NCBI RefSeq assembly: GCF_003203515.1
Contig: NZ_BGNG01000002.1
Coordinates: 62,001-126,000 of the forward strand
Reading direction: 5' to 3'
DNA: 64,000 nucleotides
Origin: Glaciecola sp. KUL10
GTDB lineage: Bacteria; Pseudomonadota; Gammaproteobacteria; Enterobacterales; Alteromonadaceae
Part shown: one piece after another, positions 1 to 10,001 of the stretch
Layout of the letters: every line of letters begins with the position of its first letter
Position numbering within the stretch: position 1 is the first letter of the stretch
Program-made: the position numbers and the translations under genes
The notes under the pieces: model-generated
Databases searched by the model: none
What the model saw: only the letters and a program-made list of their open reading frames with translations
What the model was told of the DNA's origin: nothing

Positions 1-141
1 AGTAGCTGTATTAATAGAGTCGTCCCAAACTCAAATTTGGTTTAAATAAAGTTGAATTGATTTGTTACTTACTTGCAACTATGTTGCGCTTACTGAGTCG
101 TAGATGATGATTAACAGTAAAAGAAAAAGGAGCGTTGTCTT

Positions 142-3100
142 ATGCTTAAGGGATTAACTCGTGCTACGGCAGCGCTATTGGGAAGCGTCTCGTATCAACC
201 TCCCACGTGGTTTTCCGCGCTTAATTCATGGCGACAGGCTCGTCCGTTACTCTCTTTAGTGTTAACACTGTTTTTTATCACCAGTATCGTACTATCAAGT
301 ATTTGGCTCAATGACTACATAACACGTCCTGCTGAGCCATTGGTATACGCCACCGCAAAGCTGGACCAACGACAAACAAGCTCAATCAGTAGTAATGATG
401 ATCAACCCATACTCTTTATTCATTTTTCTCAGCCTGACTTGGTTCACAATGGTATTGAGCACGTTTCTCGCGATGATGGTTCAGTGTTGCCTGTTTCGTC
501 TTTGCAAATAAAGTCGAATGATGTGCCTATAGCTGCGATAGATATGCTAGATAAAGCAGTAAATCAATATATTGAAATGTCTCCCTTCATAAAAGGAAAT
601 TGGATGTGGGATAACAATCACGTATTAAGGTTTAAGCCAAGTGAACCTTGGCCTGCTGGCCAGTCTTTTGCCGTAACGTTTAATCAACGTTTATTTAATG
701 CAGGTATACGTTTAGCTGATGATGAACTTGACTTTAAAACGCGCGATCTCGAGGTTGCGATAGAGCAGTTTACGTTTTATCAGGACCCTATCAATACAGA
801 GATAAAGTCATTAATAGCAAAAGTGAGCAGTAACTATTTACTTGATGAAGATATGTTAGCGAAAGCATTTACGTTGCTTAAGCAAAACGATGCGTTAACT
901 AATAAGTTGGATGTTCAAAACATACCGAAGCTTGAATACGAAGTCGAGAAACCCGCAGATAGCGAACACTACTTTATAAAATCAGATATCGATAGCCTGC
1001 CTTCTCAAGAGCAGTACGCTACATTATTCTTAGATGCACCGCTGACTGCTATCGCAGGTGGTGCAAGTTATCAGCATGAACTGAAAGCTCAAACGATTAT
1101 ACCTGACATCTACTCTTTTTTAGATATTGTAAATGTGAGTTCCAAAATCATTAACGATATCAATGGTAATCCTACCCAAACTATCTCAATTGAGTTCACC
1201 GACGCTATTGCTAGGAGCGCACTGAATGAAAAGTTGAGTCTCTATGCGTTACCCACCAAAGACAATGAGGGGCGTATCCATCAATGGAATAGTCCAGCTC
1301 AAGTCAGCAAGTCTCTGTTAACTAATAATAATTTGCTTGATTATCAACTATTAAATGAACATTTAGATAGCAGTACTGAACATATTCTTCGCGTTGATTT
1401 GCCAGACACATCAAACGTACTGTTGCGAATTGATGGCGGTTTAACATCTGTAAATGCGTATATCAAAACGCGAATATTTGACTCAATTGTTAGATTGCCC
1501 GCTTATCCTCAACAAGTCTTTTTTGCGCATGAAGGCTCTGTTTTAAATAGTTCTTTTGCGCCGAAAGTTGGGCTTGGTAGTCGGGGGCTTGATGCGTTAT
1601 CTATTGAGATTGGTCGAATTCCAATGCACCAAGTGGTTCACTTAGTGACGCAAACTCGAGGAGATATTACAAACTTAGATTTTCAAACATGGCAATTCGA
1701 CGAGAAAAACCTTGCGCACTTTTCTAAGCATATTATCCCTCTACAGAAGCGTTCACCTAATATCGTCAATAAAGCGGCAGTTGATTTAGTCGACTATATT
1801 GAAGATGCATCAACGGGCCTTTTTATAATCAAAGCAAAGGGTTACGATCAGCAAAAGAAGCGCACACTTTATGGTATTGAAGATAAAAAGCTAGTGATGC
1901 TTTCGGATATAGCCCTTCTTGTTAAGCACGAGGCAAATCAAAAACTAAAAGTTTTCGCTCACTCTTTATCATCAAGTCAGCCGGTTGCAGGAGCCGAAGT
2001 ATCAATTTTGATGCCGAACGGAGAATCATTGATTTCGGCCAATACAAATCAGAGCGGTATGGCTTCATTTTCGGTGCCGCGTAACTTACTCTCGGGTGAA
2101 TACCCAAGCGTCGTGATGGCTAAAAAAGCAGGTGATTTTACATTTATTCCTTTTGACAATTATTCAGACCAGATTGATTATTCTAGAATGGATTCAGGCG
2201 GAGTGAGTGCACACTGGGGTGGTGATAATAAGATTTCATCTTACCTGTTTAGTGATCGAGGAATTTATCGTCCTGGCGAGTCGGTTAAACTAGCCGCAAT
2301 TGTTAAAAAAAATATGTTAGCAAGTGCTAACAAGTTGAATTTAAAGTGGGTTGTTCGCAATCCAAATTATGAAGTGGTTTATGAAAGGCATATAGAAGTA
2401 AATGAGTTGAATAAGGGCTTTATAGAGGCTGAGTTTTTAGCAGAATCGTCGGCGCCCATTGGAAGCTATTCCGCTTCGCTACATGTAAACCCTTCGACTA
2501 ATCTGGGCGGAGGTTCACGATTGGGGCGTCAAATAGGTTCAACTCAATTTACAATTAGTGCTTTTGAACCTGATACGCTCAGCTTGAAAGCACACATAAA
2601 AGAAAGTGTTCCCGATGTTGATATAGGGCTAAGTACATGGGTAACGAGTAGTGACATCAGTACTGAAGTAAATGTCAGCAATTTATTTGGCACACCTGCT
2701 ATCGGTAACAGGATCGAAGGCACTGTAGCAGTGCAGGAAGCCTATTTTGTTTCAAAGAAATTTTCTGACTTTACCTTTTATGTACCGAATGGCGAGGCAA
2801 TTGAGCATATTGAAAAGCAACGTTCATTGGCAAGCACTGTAACTGACCAGAGTGGTTTAGCAGAATTTTATTTTGAAGGTTTCAAAGACCAATTGAACGC
2901 TGGCTTGTATCGACTTAATTTCAATTACAAAGCTTATGAAATAGGTTCCGGTAAATTCGTTGATACGACCACATCAGTTCTATATTCACCTCTTGATGCT
3001 TTAATCGCTTACAAAGCCGACTTTAATCCAACATTTTTAAAGCAGAATCAGCAAGTTTCGCTTTCTCTTCTTAATTTATCTAATCAGCATCAATTAATCG

Positions 3101-6024
3101 CTCGCCAAAATCTAACACTTGAAGTAATGCAGCAAAAGTCGGTAATGGCATTGGTTAAGCAACCGGATGGAAGCTTGAGATACCAGCAAGATATGCAGCT
3201 AGTTCCTATCTCAAAAAGAGACTTTTCTTTGCCGGACAATCTATATTCTTTACCGTTAAGTACAACCGATATCGGTAGATTTAAACTTCAAGTGACCGAT
3301 GATTCGGGCTTAATGGTGTTTGAATTTGAATACAAAGTGTTGGGTGAATCTGACAAATCGACTGGTGGGACGGAGTCTAATCAGTTGACGCTGGGCTTAA
3401 ATAAGCAAGATGCCAAAGCTGGGGAAATACTTGAGTTAAGTATTGAGGCGCCCTATACCGGAAGTGGATTAATCACAATAGAAAAAGATAAGGTAGAGCA
3501 TTATCAATGGTTTACCACGAATTCGCGCTCGAGCCTCCATCAGATTGAGATACCTAAACACTTAGAAGGCAATGCCTATGTAAATGTCGCTTTCATTCGT
3601 GATCCAAGTTCGCAGTCGATCGCATATAGCCCGTTTAGTTATGGGTTGATTAATTTTACTATCGATAAAACTCGGAGAATACTAAAAACAAGTTTACAAA
3701 CTGAGCCAATTATTAATCCCGATAAGACAAACACTATTTCAGTTTTGCTAGACAAAGCCGCGAAACTGTTAGTTTTTGCGGTGGATGAAGGAATTTTGCA
3801 AGTAGCAAACTATCAAACGCCAGATCCACTCGCATATTTCTTGCGCAAACAGGCGTTGGGTGTCAGAACGCATCAAATGCTTGATATGTTATTGCCTGAT
3901 ATACAGTTAACAAATTATTCAAAAGCGCCGGGAGGTGCAGTGATGGCTGAAATGCGAATGCGTTCGGCTGATCTACAACGTGAAAGCAAAAGTGTGAATC
4001 CATTTGCAAGAGATACATTAGATCCTGTTGTGTATTGGTCATCAATAATTGACGCAAAGGCGGGTCAGAATGAGATTGAAGTTAAGTTACCGGGTGACTT
4101 TAATGGCCGAGTACGTTTTTTTGCGGTTTCTGTGAGTGATGATGCGCTTGGGAGTGCCTCAGCTTCTAGCTTAGTAAGAAGCTCTTTTTTACTCTCCGCT
4201 TCTCTACCAACGCATATGAGTCCGAATGACTATATTAAATCTCGTTTAAGAATACAGGCTTTGGAGGGCCTTGAAACGACAGATACACCTGTTCACGTTA
4301 AAATAGAGAGCTCACCACAAATAAGCGTTTTATCTGAAACTTCATTTTCATTTGTTCCTGATTCTACTAACGAAACGCGTTTTGATCTAAGTCTAAAGGG
4401 CAATGATAACGTCGGCCCTGCTTTTATTGACATCACCGCGCGAGCGCTGGGAGAAAACGGGAAATCAATAAGCAGTCGGGTGCGCTACACGATTAGTAAT
4501 CGTCCTTTAGCTCAGCCGCTAAAAGTACTGAAATTTGGTGTGGTAGGTACAGCATCAACACTGACACTTCCCTATCATCTAAGGCCAGAATTTGCTAATC
4601 AGTCTTTAACACTTGGGGTAACAGCGAGCGCATTAATAAAACAAATCGAAAAAGCGATTGTTGATATTGATGGTGCAGAAAACTTGTCAAATAGCAAACG
4701 GTTAACCCAGCTTAATGCATTGATATTAAGAGATAATTTTAACGAAAAACAAAATGAATCATATAAGAGTTTGACGGCTGAGCTCTTTCGTTCTCAAGCT
4801 ACAAATGGTGGCTTTCCTTATTGGTCTGAGAATAATGAAGTTGATATCGAGCTTAGTCTAAATGTGTTTGAATTTTTAATAGCAGCAAGAAATCAACAGT
4901 TGATCATCGATAACCGTTTATTTGATAGAAGCTTGAATTTCGTAACGCGATTGGCAAACACAAAAACAAGTGCCTCTAGTGTTCAACGCGCTCATGCAAT
5001 ATATCTCTTGACCTTAAGTGGCGTGGTAAGCACAAACTATCTGCTAGATTTAGAGCAAGATATCAAATCGTTATCACTAAACATTGACATTGAGAACCAG
5101 ATACTTGCATATCGGGCAGCAAGTTATTCATTGATGCTACAAGAGCAAATGGCGCAATCTCTCGTGGGACAGATTGATTGGCTTCAGCATAATAACACTG
5201 ACTATTTGGGAAGTTATTTGCGTATCCTGAAGACCTTATCTCGACATTTTGGACCAAATATACAAAGCAAACTAAATGAACAGTTAGTGAATTTGTACCC
5301 AGTAATTAATAAAGGTGTTAGTCCACGTTATCTAGTCAAAATAATGCAGATTCTTAGTCGCGGTACCGAACCCGATCCAGAATCTGTCGTGATAGACATC
5401 ACTGCGGGTCATCATGACTCAAAAGAAGCTTTGAGCATATATTCGCAGCGGATTAACGGTACTAAACGCATCGATATACCAACTGATGTTGAGCATTTGA
5501 ATATTGAAGTCACTTCTAACGTTTATTATTTACTTGAGCAAACTGGTTACGAAAAGTCACCCAGCGCTGTTCAAAACAATATTGAGTTGTCTAAGGCGCT
5601 ATTTGATAGCGATGGGGAGTTACTAAATGTAGACGCCAATAAGCATTTTAATGTCGAATTTGGTAGCGATATTACAGTCAAAGTGCACGCGCGTTTAAAA
5701 TCAAATCAGCAACTTAACGAACTAATGCTTGTAGACTTAATTCCATCAGGCTTTGCAATTGTTCCCAATAGTCTTGTCTTTAATTCACAACTGAGACGGT
5801 GGCCAAGATTCAAAGCTGACCTCGAAGAGGATCGTTTGGATTTAATGACAAGGCTAGATACAAATGGCATCGAGTTTAGCTATCAGATACGACCGCAAAA
5901 TTTAGGGTTAGTCGCACTGCCCTCTCTTTCCATAACGCATCCTCAAAGGCTCGATGTGTTTGCACAAACAGCGGGTGAATATCTGATAAAAATTCACCCG
6001 CAAAGCGGCGGAACAGCGGACTAA
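142..6024 (+). CDS. Alpha-2-macroglobulin family protein, thioester-less (YfhM/YfaS-like)
   Basis: A 1960-residue bacterial alpha-2-macroglobulin, a periplasmic protease-trapping protein normally paired with PBP1C. The N-terminus has one hydrophobic segment (about residues 34-56) and no lipobox, so I infer an inner-membrane anchor rather than a lipoprotein. Macroglobulin-domain hallmarks are visible: SDRGIYRPGE near residue 704, VDEGIL near 1212, and LPGDFNGRVRFFAV near 1315. The complement-like helical domain follows at about 1488-1740, and a C-terminal LIPSGF segment near 1863. Where family members carry the thioester CxEQ, the sequence reads ALIKQIEKA. I find no cysteine anywhere in the protein. 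An AAGGAG ribosome site lies 9 bases before the ATG. pbpC starts 7 bases after the stop, as in E. coli yfhM-pbpC. The family call is firm; the trapping mechanism without a thioester is inference. Confidence 0.93.
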   Translation: MLKGLTRATAALLGSVSYQPPTWFSALNSWRQARPLLSLVLTLFFITSIVLSSIWLNDYITRPAEPLVYATAKLDQRQTSSISSNDDQPILFIHFSQPDLVHNGIEHVSRDDGSVLPVSSLQIKSNDVPIAAIDMLDKAVNQYIEMSPFIKGNWMWDNNHVLRFKPSEPWPAGQSFAVTFNQRLFNAGIRLADDELDFKTRDLEVAIEQFTFYQDPINTEIKSLIAKVSSNYLLDEDMLAKAFTLLKQNDALTNKLDVQNIPKLEYEVEKPADSEHYFIKSDIDSLPSQEQYATLFLDAPLTAIAGGASYQHELKAQTIIPDIYSFLDIVNVSSKIINDINGNPTQTISIEFTDAIARSALNEKLSLYALPTKDNEGRIHQWNSPAQVSKSLLTNNNLLDYQLLNEHLDSSTEHILRVDLPDTSNVLLRIDGGLTSVNAYIKTRIFDSIVRLPAYPQQVFFAHEGSVLNSSFAPKVGLGSRGLDALSIEIGRIPMHQVVHLVTQTRGDITNLDFQTWQFDEKNLAHFSKHIIPLQKRSPNIVNKAAVDLVDYIEDASTGLFIIKAKGYDQQKKRTLYGIEDKKLVMLSDIALLVKHEANQKLKVFAHSLSSSQPVAGAEVSILMPNGESLISANTNQSGMASFSVPRNLLSGEYPSVVMAKKAGDFTFIPFDNYSDQIDYSRMDSGGVSAHWGGDNKISSYLFSDRGIYRPGESVKLAAIVKKNMLASANKLNLKWVVRNPNYEVVYERHIEVNELNKGFIEAEFLAESSAPIGSYSASLHVNPSTNLGGGSRLGRQIGSTQFTISAFEPDTLSLKAHIKESVPDVDIGLSTWVTSSDISTEVNVSNLFGTPAIGNRIEGTVAVQEAYFVSKKFSDFTFYVPNGEAIEHIEKQRSLASTVTDQSGLAEFYFEGFKDQLNAGLYRLNFNYKAYEIGSGKFVDTTTSVLYSPLDALIAYKADFNPTFLKQNQQVSLSLLNLSNQHQLIARQNLTLEVMQQKSVMALVKQPDGSLRYQQDMQLVPISKRDFSLPDNLYSLPLSTTDIGRFKLQVTDDSGLMVFEFEYKVLGESDKSTGGTESNQLTLGLNKQDAKAGEILELSIEAPYTGSGLITIEKDKVEHYQWFTTNSRSSLHQIEIPKHLEGNAYVNVAFIRDPSSQSIAYSPFSYGLINFTIDKTRRILKTSLQTEPIINPDKTNTISVLLDKAAKLLVFAVDEGILQVANYQTPDPLAYFLRKQALGVRTHQMLDMLLPDIQLTNYSKAPGGAVMAEMRMRSADLQRESKSVNPFARDTLDPVVYWSSIIDAKAGQNEIEVKLPGDFNGRVRFFAVSVSDDALGSASASSLVRSSFLLSASLPTHMSPNDYIKSRLRIQALEGLETTDTPVHVKIESSPQISVLSETSFSFVPDSTNETRFDLSLKGNDNVGPAFIDITARALGENGKSISSRVRYTISNRPLAQPLKVLKFGVVGTASTLTLPYHLRPEFANQSLTLGVTASALIKQIEKAIVDIDGAENLSNSKRLTQLNALILRDNFNEKQNESYKSLTAELFRSQATNGGFPYWSENNEVDIELSLNVFEFLIAARNQQLIIDNRLFDRSLNFVTRLANTKTSASSVQRAHAIYLLTLSGVVSTNYLLDLEQDIKSLSLNIDIENQILAYRAASYSLMLQEQMAQSLVGQIDWLQHNNTDYLGSYLRILKTLSRHFGPNIQSKLNEQLVNLYPVINKGVSPRYLVKIMQILSRGTEPDPESVVIDITAGHHDSKEALSIYSQRINGTKRIDIPTDVEHLNIEVTSNVYYLLEQTGYEKSPSAVQNNIELSKALFDSDGELLNVDANKHFNVEFGSDITVKVHARLKSNQQLNELMLVDLIPSGFAIVPNSLVFNSQLRRWPRFKADLEEDRLDLMTRLDTNGIEFSYQIRPQNLGLVALPSLSITHPQRLDVFAQTAGEYLIKIHPQSGGTAD

Positions 6025-6031
6025 ATAGCAA

Positions 6032-8446
6032 GTGAAAAGACGCGTTTATTTTCGAATAGGAATTGCGAGTATTCTCATCTGCGCAGTTGCGATGCTGCTG
6101 CTTTTTTCACTGATTAAACTAACACCAAAGCCTATTTTACTCTCGCATTATACAAGTGGTGTGGCGGTATATGACCGCAAAGGTAATTTATTAAGGCTCA
6201 GCTTGTCTGAAGACGACAAATACCGACTAATAACGCCGGCTAGTGAATTTCCAAGCTCAATAAAGCAAGCCAGTATTCAATACGAAGATAAAAATTTTTA
6301 TGAACACAAAGGAGCAGACCTAAAGGCTATTCTTCGTGCGGGATACCAAACATACATCGTTGGAAAGCGTCGGATTGGTGCAAGCACTATTACCATGCAA
6401 GTGGCGCGTTTACGCTGGAATATTGATTCATCCACTGTGCTTGGAAAGTTCGAACAGATTATAAGAGCATTGCATTTAGAGTCTCATTATTCTAAAAAAG
6501 AAATATTGAGTGCTTATCTAAACCTTGCACCCTATGGCGCAAATATTGAGGGCGCACAGGCTGCTAGTTTAATTTATTTTGGAAAACACGTTAGCAAACT
6601 TAGCGAACTTGAAGCTATCTCGCTCGCTGTTATTCCGCAGAACCCAAATGCAAGGAACCCTGCAAAGTCATTAAACCACCCCACAATTCAGAATGCTGCA
6701 AAAAGGCTATTTTTAAAATCACCAGAATTGTTTGAGGGTTTAAGTGCTGAAACTGTTACTTTACCGCTGACGTACTCTACTAGACAAGATCTCCCTTATA
6801 GTGCACCACACTTTGTTCAATACCTTAGAAATTTGAAGGGCTTGAATGAAACTGCGACTTCGATAGAAAGCACCTTAGACCTAGAAAAACAGACTTTACT
6901 CGAGAAAGTGTTGAGCCAACGTTTACAGCAAAGTGCTGAGCTGGAAATTAACAATGCATCAGCGCTGTTAGTAAACTATAAAACTATGCAAATTGAGGCA
7001 ATGTTAGGTTCTGCGGACTTTCACAACACGAAGATAAATGGACAAGTAAATGGCGCCCTAGCAGAACGCTCACCCGGTTCAACACTGAAACCACTATTAT
7101 ACGCCCTTGGTTTTGAAGCAGGATTAATTCACCCACAAACACTTGTTAAAGACCTTCCTGTGAGATATTTAGGCTTTTCTCCGGAAAATGCGGATACTCA
7201 ATACAAAGGTGCAATGAATGCTAGCGATGCATTGCTAGCAAGTCGAAATGTACCTGCAGTAGGATTACAAAAGCGATTGTCTTCAGGCGAGTTTAATCTC
7301 TATGACGCACTTAAACGCTACGAAGTGAACTTAAAGCCAGCCGATTTCTATGGTTTGGCCTTAAGTTTAGGCGGCTTGGAAATGACGATGCTTGATTTAG
7401 TTAAAATCTATGCAAGCTTCGCTAACGGTGGCATAGTCAAAAACATAAAAGCGACAAAGCACGATATTAATAGGCAAGGCGAAGATGTACCTATCTCAGT
7501 CTTGTCAAAAGAAGCGAGTTTTATGTTGTTGAATACACTAGCAAAACACAAGCGTCCACTTGGCTTTGCTAACAACACAGAAGCTAACAATCGTTATAGC
7601 GCCTCACCGCAATCACAGCCAGATATCGCTTGGAAAACAGGGACATCTTGGGGGTTCAGAGACGCTTGGGCGCTGGGTATATCCGGTGATTATGTGCTAG
7701 CAGTGTGGGTGGGAAACTTTGATGGTAAAGCCAATCCATCTTTTAAAGGATTTGAAGCCGCCGGTCCAATACTCTTCGATATGTTTGATAGTCTAACAAA
7801 TGCAAACTTTATTGACCTAGCATGGAATATAGAAGATGCATTTTCAAGTATGAAAGGCAGTTTAAGAAGAGTAAGTGTTTGCAAGCCTACTGGGGGCTTA
7901 AATGAAAAAGGTTGCCCCTTAAACCTTGATACATATTTTATTCCAGGTAAATCACCGATAAAAAGTACCAACATATATCGCTTAGTTAATATTCATAAGG
8001 CAACAGGGTTAAGGGCATGTAAGTCGTTAGAAGGCGATATAGAACAAAAATATTTTGAAGTATGGCCAACAGATATTTTGGCAAATTTTGAACGCGTTGG
8101 AATCTTGGTAGCGGCCATTCCAGATTTCCACCAAGATTGCTTAAAATCGAAGCGTGATTCAGAAGTTAATTTATTTTCAGCTCCTAAAATTACTTCGCCC
8201 TTAAATGGCCAAGTTTTTGTGAATCCGATTTCAGCAGAAAATCAGCCCATTGTAGAGATTGCATTAAGCGCTTCAGTTGATGGCGACACTAAGAAGCTCA
8301 ACTGGTTTGTGAATGGCAATTATATCGGCAGTGTAACCCCAACGGAACCTTTGTTTCACCAATTTAGCAGTGGTGCAAAAACGATCACATTGAGTGATGA
8401 CCAAGGTCAAGTGACTAGTGTAAATATTATAATTAAAGCTATCTAA
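6032..8446 (+). CDS. pbpC: Penicillin-binding protein 1C
   Basis: Bifunctional peptidoglycan glycosyltransferase/transpeptidase of the PBP1C class, 804 residues, starting at GTG. A transmembrane anchor lies at about residues 8-30. The GT51 glycosyltransferase shows EDKNFYEHKG (catalytic Glu near 85) and GASTITMQ near 115. The transpeptidase has the three penicillin-binding motifs: STLK near 349, SRN near 403 and KTGTS near 534. The C-terminal 80 or so residues match the BiPBP_C domain position found in this class. The gene follows the alpha-2-macroglobulin with a 7-base gap, so the two are probably co-transcribed. The known model has PBP1C repairing wall breaches while the macroglobulin traps invading proteases. 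All catalytic residues look intact. Confidence 0.96.
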   Translation: MKRRVYFRIGIASILICAVAMLLLFSLIKLTPKPILLSHYTSGVAVYDRKGNLLRLSLSEDDKYRLITPASEFPSSIKQASIQYEDKNFYEHKGADLKAILRAGYQTYIVGKRRIGASTITMQVARLRWNIDSSTVLGKFEQIIRALHLESHYSKKEILSAYLNLAPYGANIEGAQAASLIYFGKHVSKLSELEAISLAVIPQNPNARNPAKSLNHPTIQNAAKRLFLKSPELFEGLSAETVTLPLTYSTRQDLPYSAPHFVQYLRNLKGLNETATSIESTLDLEKQTLLEKVLSQRLQQSAELEINNASALLVNYKTMQIEAMLGSADFHNTKINGQVNGALAERSPGSTLKPLLYALGFEAGLIHPQTLVKDLPVRYLGFSPENADTQYKGAMNASDALLASRNVPAVGLQKRLSSGEFNLYDALKRYEVNLKPADFYGLALSLGGLEMTMLDLVKIYASFANGGIVKNIKATKHDINRQGEDVPISVLSKEASFMLLNTLAKHKRPLGFANNTEANNRYSASPQSQPDIAWKTGTSWGFRDAWALGISGDYVLAVWVGNFDGKANPSFKGFEAAGPILFDMFDSLTNANFIDLAWNIEDAFSSMKGSLRRVSVCKPTGGLNEKGCPLNLDTYFIPGKSPIKSTNIYRLVNIHKATGLRACKSLEGDIEQKYFEVWPTDILANFERVGILVAAIPDFHQDCLKSKRDSEVNLFSAPKITSPLNGQVFVNPISAENQPIVEIALSASVDGDTKKLNWFVNGNYIGSVTPTEPLFHQFSSGAKTITLSDDQGQVTSVNIIIKAI

Positions 8447-8605
8447 TTGTATTTTATGTGTATTTTTCATGAGTGAGTTGAAAGGCGGTTAGTCAACAAT
8501 ACTATCGTGTGTTTTCTTATACCTATAAAGCGGCGCCCTTTTGGTTTTTCGACTTCGTTTTTTGTTACATTTCGCTTACCAGTCGTTCATGTAGTAGAGA
8601 AAATA

Positions 8606-9178
8606 ATGAAGTCTTTTTCGAGCGGAGAAGTAGCCAAGGTTTGTGATGTTAACCCCAGAACAGTTATCAGGTGGATCGAAGCAGGTAAATTAAAAGCGTT
8701 CAAACTACCTGGTAGAGGAAACAACCGAGTCAAGCACGCCGACTTGATTAGCTTTTTAGAAGATAATCAAATTCCTATTCCGGTTGAGTTATCACTTGAA
8801 CAAGAAAAACTATGCTTTATTGTTTCAAAAGAAAAGCAGCTCATTAGGCATAGCCAGCGTATCGCTAGAAATTCAGGCTATGTTACGCATGTATATGGGT
8901 TTGGTATCGACGCGGGCATCGAACTATCAATGCAAAAGCCAGCGGTTATTATCGTTGATAATCAAACTAGCAAAGTCTCAGCATTCTCCTTGATGGAAAC
9001 AATCAAACGAACGCTTGATTATGTGCCATACTTAATTATATTTGATGAATACAGTGATAACGCTCTCAAGGCTGAACACGGCTCAAAGATTTATCATATG
9101 GCAAAACCTATCGATAATTATGCGTTTTCAATGGTACTCGATGTCATCGTTGACAATGAAAAGGATGCGGTTGCTTGA
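8606..9178 (+). CDS. Excisionase/MerR-like HTH protein with C-terminal atypical receiver domain
   Basis: A 190-residue predicted DNA-binding regulator. Residues 1-60 form an excisionase-type winged helix (FSSGEVAKVCDVNPRTVIRW, then AGKLKAFKLPGRGNNRV). Residues about 68-185 fold like a response-regulator receiver, with an aspartate in IIVDNQ and a C-terminal KP (MAKPID). The N-terminal acidic pair that binds Mg2+ is replaced by IVSKEK, and the switch Thr/Ser is not evident, so phosphorylation is doubtful. The open frame extends 33 codons upstream, but the ATG at 8606 begins the HTH fold and follows an AGAG sequence. The stop overlaps the TTG start of the binding-protein gene, which indicates an operon. 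Likely the transcriptional output of the adjacent kinase; the target is unknown. Confidence 0.75.
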   Translation: MKSFSSGEVAKVCDVNPRTVIRWIEAGKLKAFKLPGRGNNRVKHADLISFLEDNQIPIPVELSLEQEKLCFIVSKEKQLIRHSQRIARNSGYVTHVYGFGIDAGIELSMQKPAVIIVDNQTSKVSAFSLMETIKRTLDYVPYLIIFDEYSDNALKAEHGSKIYHMAKPIDNYAFSMVLDVIVDNEKDAVA

Positions 9179-9993
9179 TCAAATGCATGGTGTTCATAGT
9201 ATGTACGCTTTGCCTCATGGCAAGCACATACGCTAATACGCACAAGACACAACTCTTATTCGGCGTTGTGCCACAACAATCACCTCAAAAACTAGCCGCC
9301 ACGTGGGGCCCTCTTCTAAATGAGGTCAGTGAACAAACAGGTGTAGATTTAGTATTCGCAACAGCGAAAGATATTCCAACATTTGAAAAAAATGTATCCG
9401 ATGGCGTTTATGATATTGCTTACATGAACCCCTATCACTATGTGGAATTTTCTAAAGCCCCTGGATACAGAGCAATCGTCAAGCAAATGGGTAAGAAAAT
9501 CATAGGTATAATCGTGATTTCTAAGCGGGGGGACGTGTCATCTTTAAAGGATTTACAAAACAAGTCGATTGCTTTCCCCGCGCCAGCAGCCTTTGCAGCG
9601 TCTATTATCCCCCAAAGCTTCTTAGAGCGAGTAAATATAGAGTACCAACCCGTCTACGTATCTTCTCATGATTCTGTTTATATGAATGTTGCTAGGGGCT
9701 TTCTTCCAGCAGGCGGGGGGATAATACGCACTTTAAATGCTTTGCCAGATAATATTCGCAACGAATTAGACATTATGTGGCAAAGCGATGCATTTTCACC
9801 ACATGCAATCGCAGTTCATCCAAGACTGTCTAACATGGAGCATGAAAGACTTCGCCAAGGTTTTTTAAGTATTAACGGCAATAAATATCAGTCTGTATTG
9901 AGCGCTATTAACTTTAAAGGCTTTGAGTCGGCAGAAGACGACAATTGGAACGATGTAAGGACCTTAGACATATCGCATCAACTCAACCGTTAA
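9175..9993 (+). CDS. PhnD-family periplasmic phosphate/phosphonate-type binding protein
   Basis: Substrate-binding protein of the PhnD/SsuA/transferrin-like family, 272 residues. A Sec signal peptide covers about residues 1-21, with likely cleavage after TYA. The mature domain has family features: FGVVPQQSP at the start, YDIAYMNPYHYV near 80, and a central PAPAAFAAS segment. I chose the TTG at 9175 because AAGGA sits 9 bases upstream and the codon overlaps the previous stop; the ATG at 9187 would sit 21 bases from that site. No permease or ATPase gene is nearby. A histidine kinase starts 8 bases after the stop, so the protein probably presents a ligand to that kinase. The ligand (phosphate, phosphonate or other anion) cannot be read from sequence. 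Confidence 0.85.
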   Translation: MIKCMVFIVCTLCLMASTYANTHKTQLLFGVVPQQSPQKLAATWGPLLNEVSEQTGVDLVFATAKDIPTFEKNVSDGVYDIAYMNPYHYVEFSKAPGYRAIVKQMGKKIIGIIVISKRGDVSSLKDLQNKSIAFPAPAAFAASIIPQSFLERVNIEYQPVYVSSHDSVYMNVARGFLPAGGGIIRTLNALPDNIRNELDIMWQSDAFSPHAIAVHPRLSNMEHERLRQGFLSINGNKYQSVLSAINFKGFESAEDDNWNDVRTLDISHQLNR

Positions 9994-10001
9994 GCCCAGT
10001 G

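Noticed and set aside
25-40. CCAAA...TTTGG hairpin near the left edge as a possible terminator of an upstream gene
   Set aside because: Only five A/T-heavy pairs and no clean T-run; the upstream gene is not visible.
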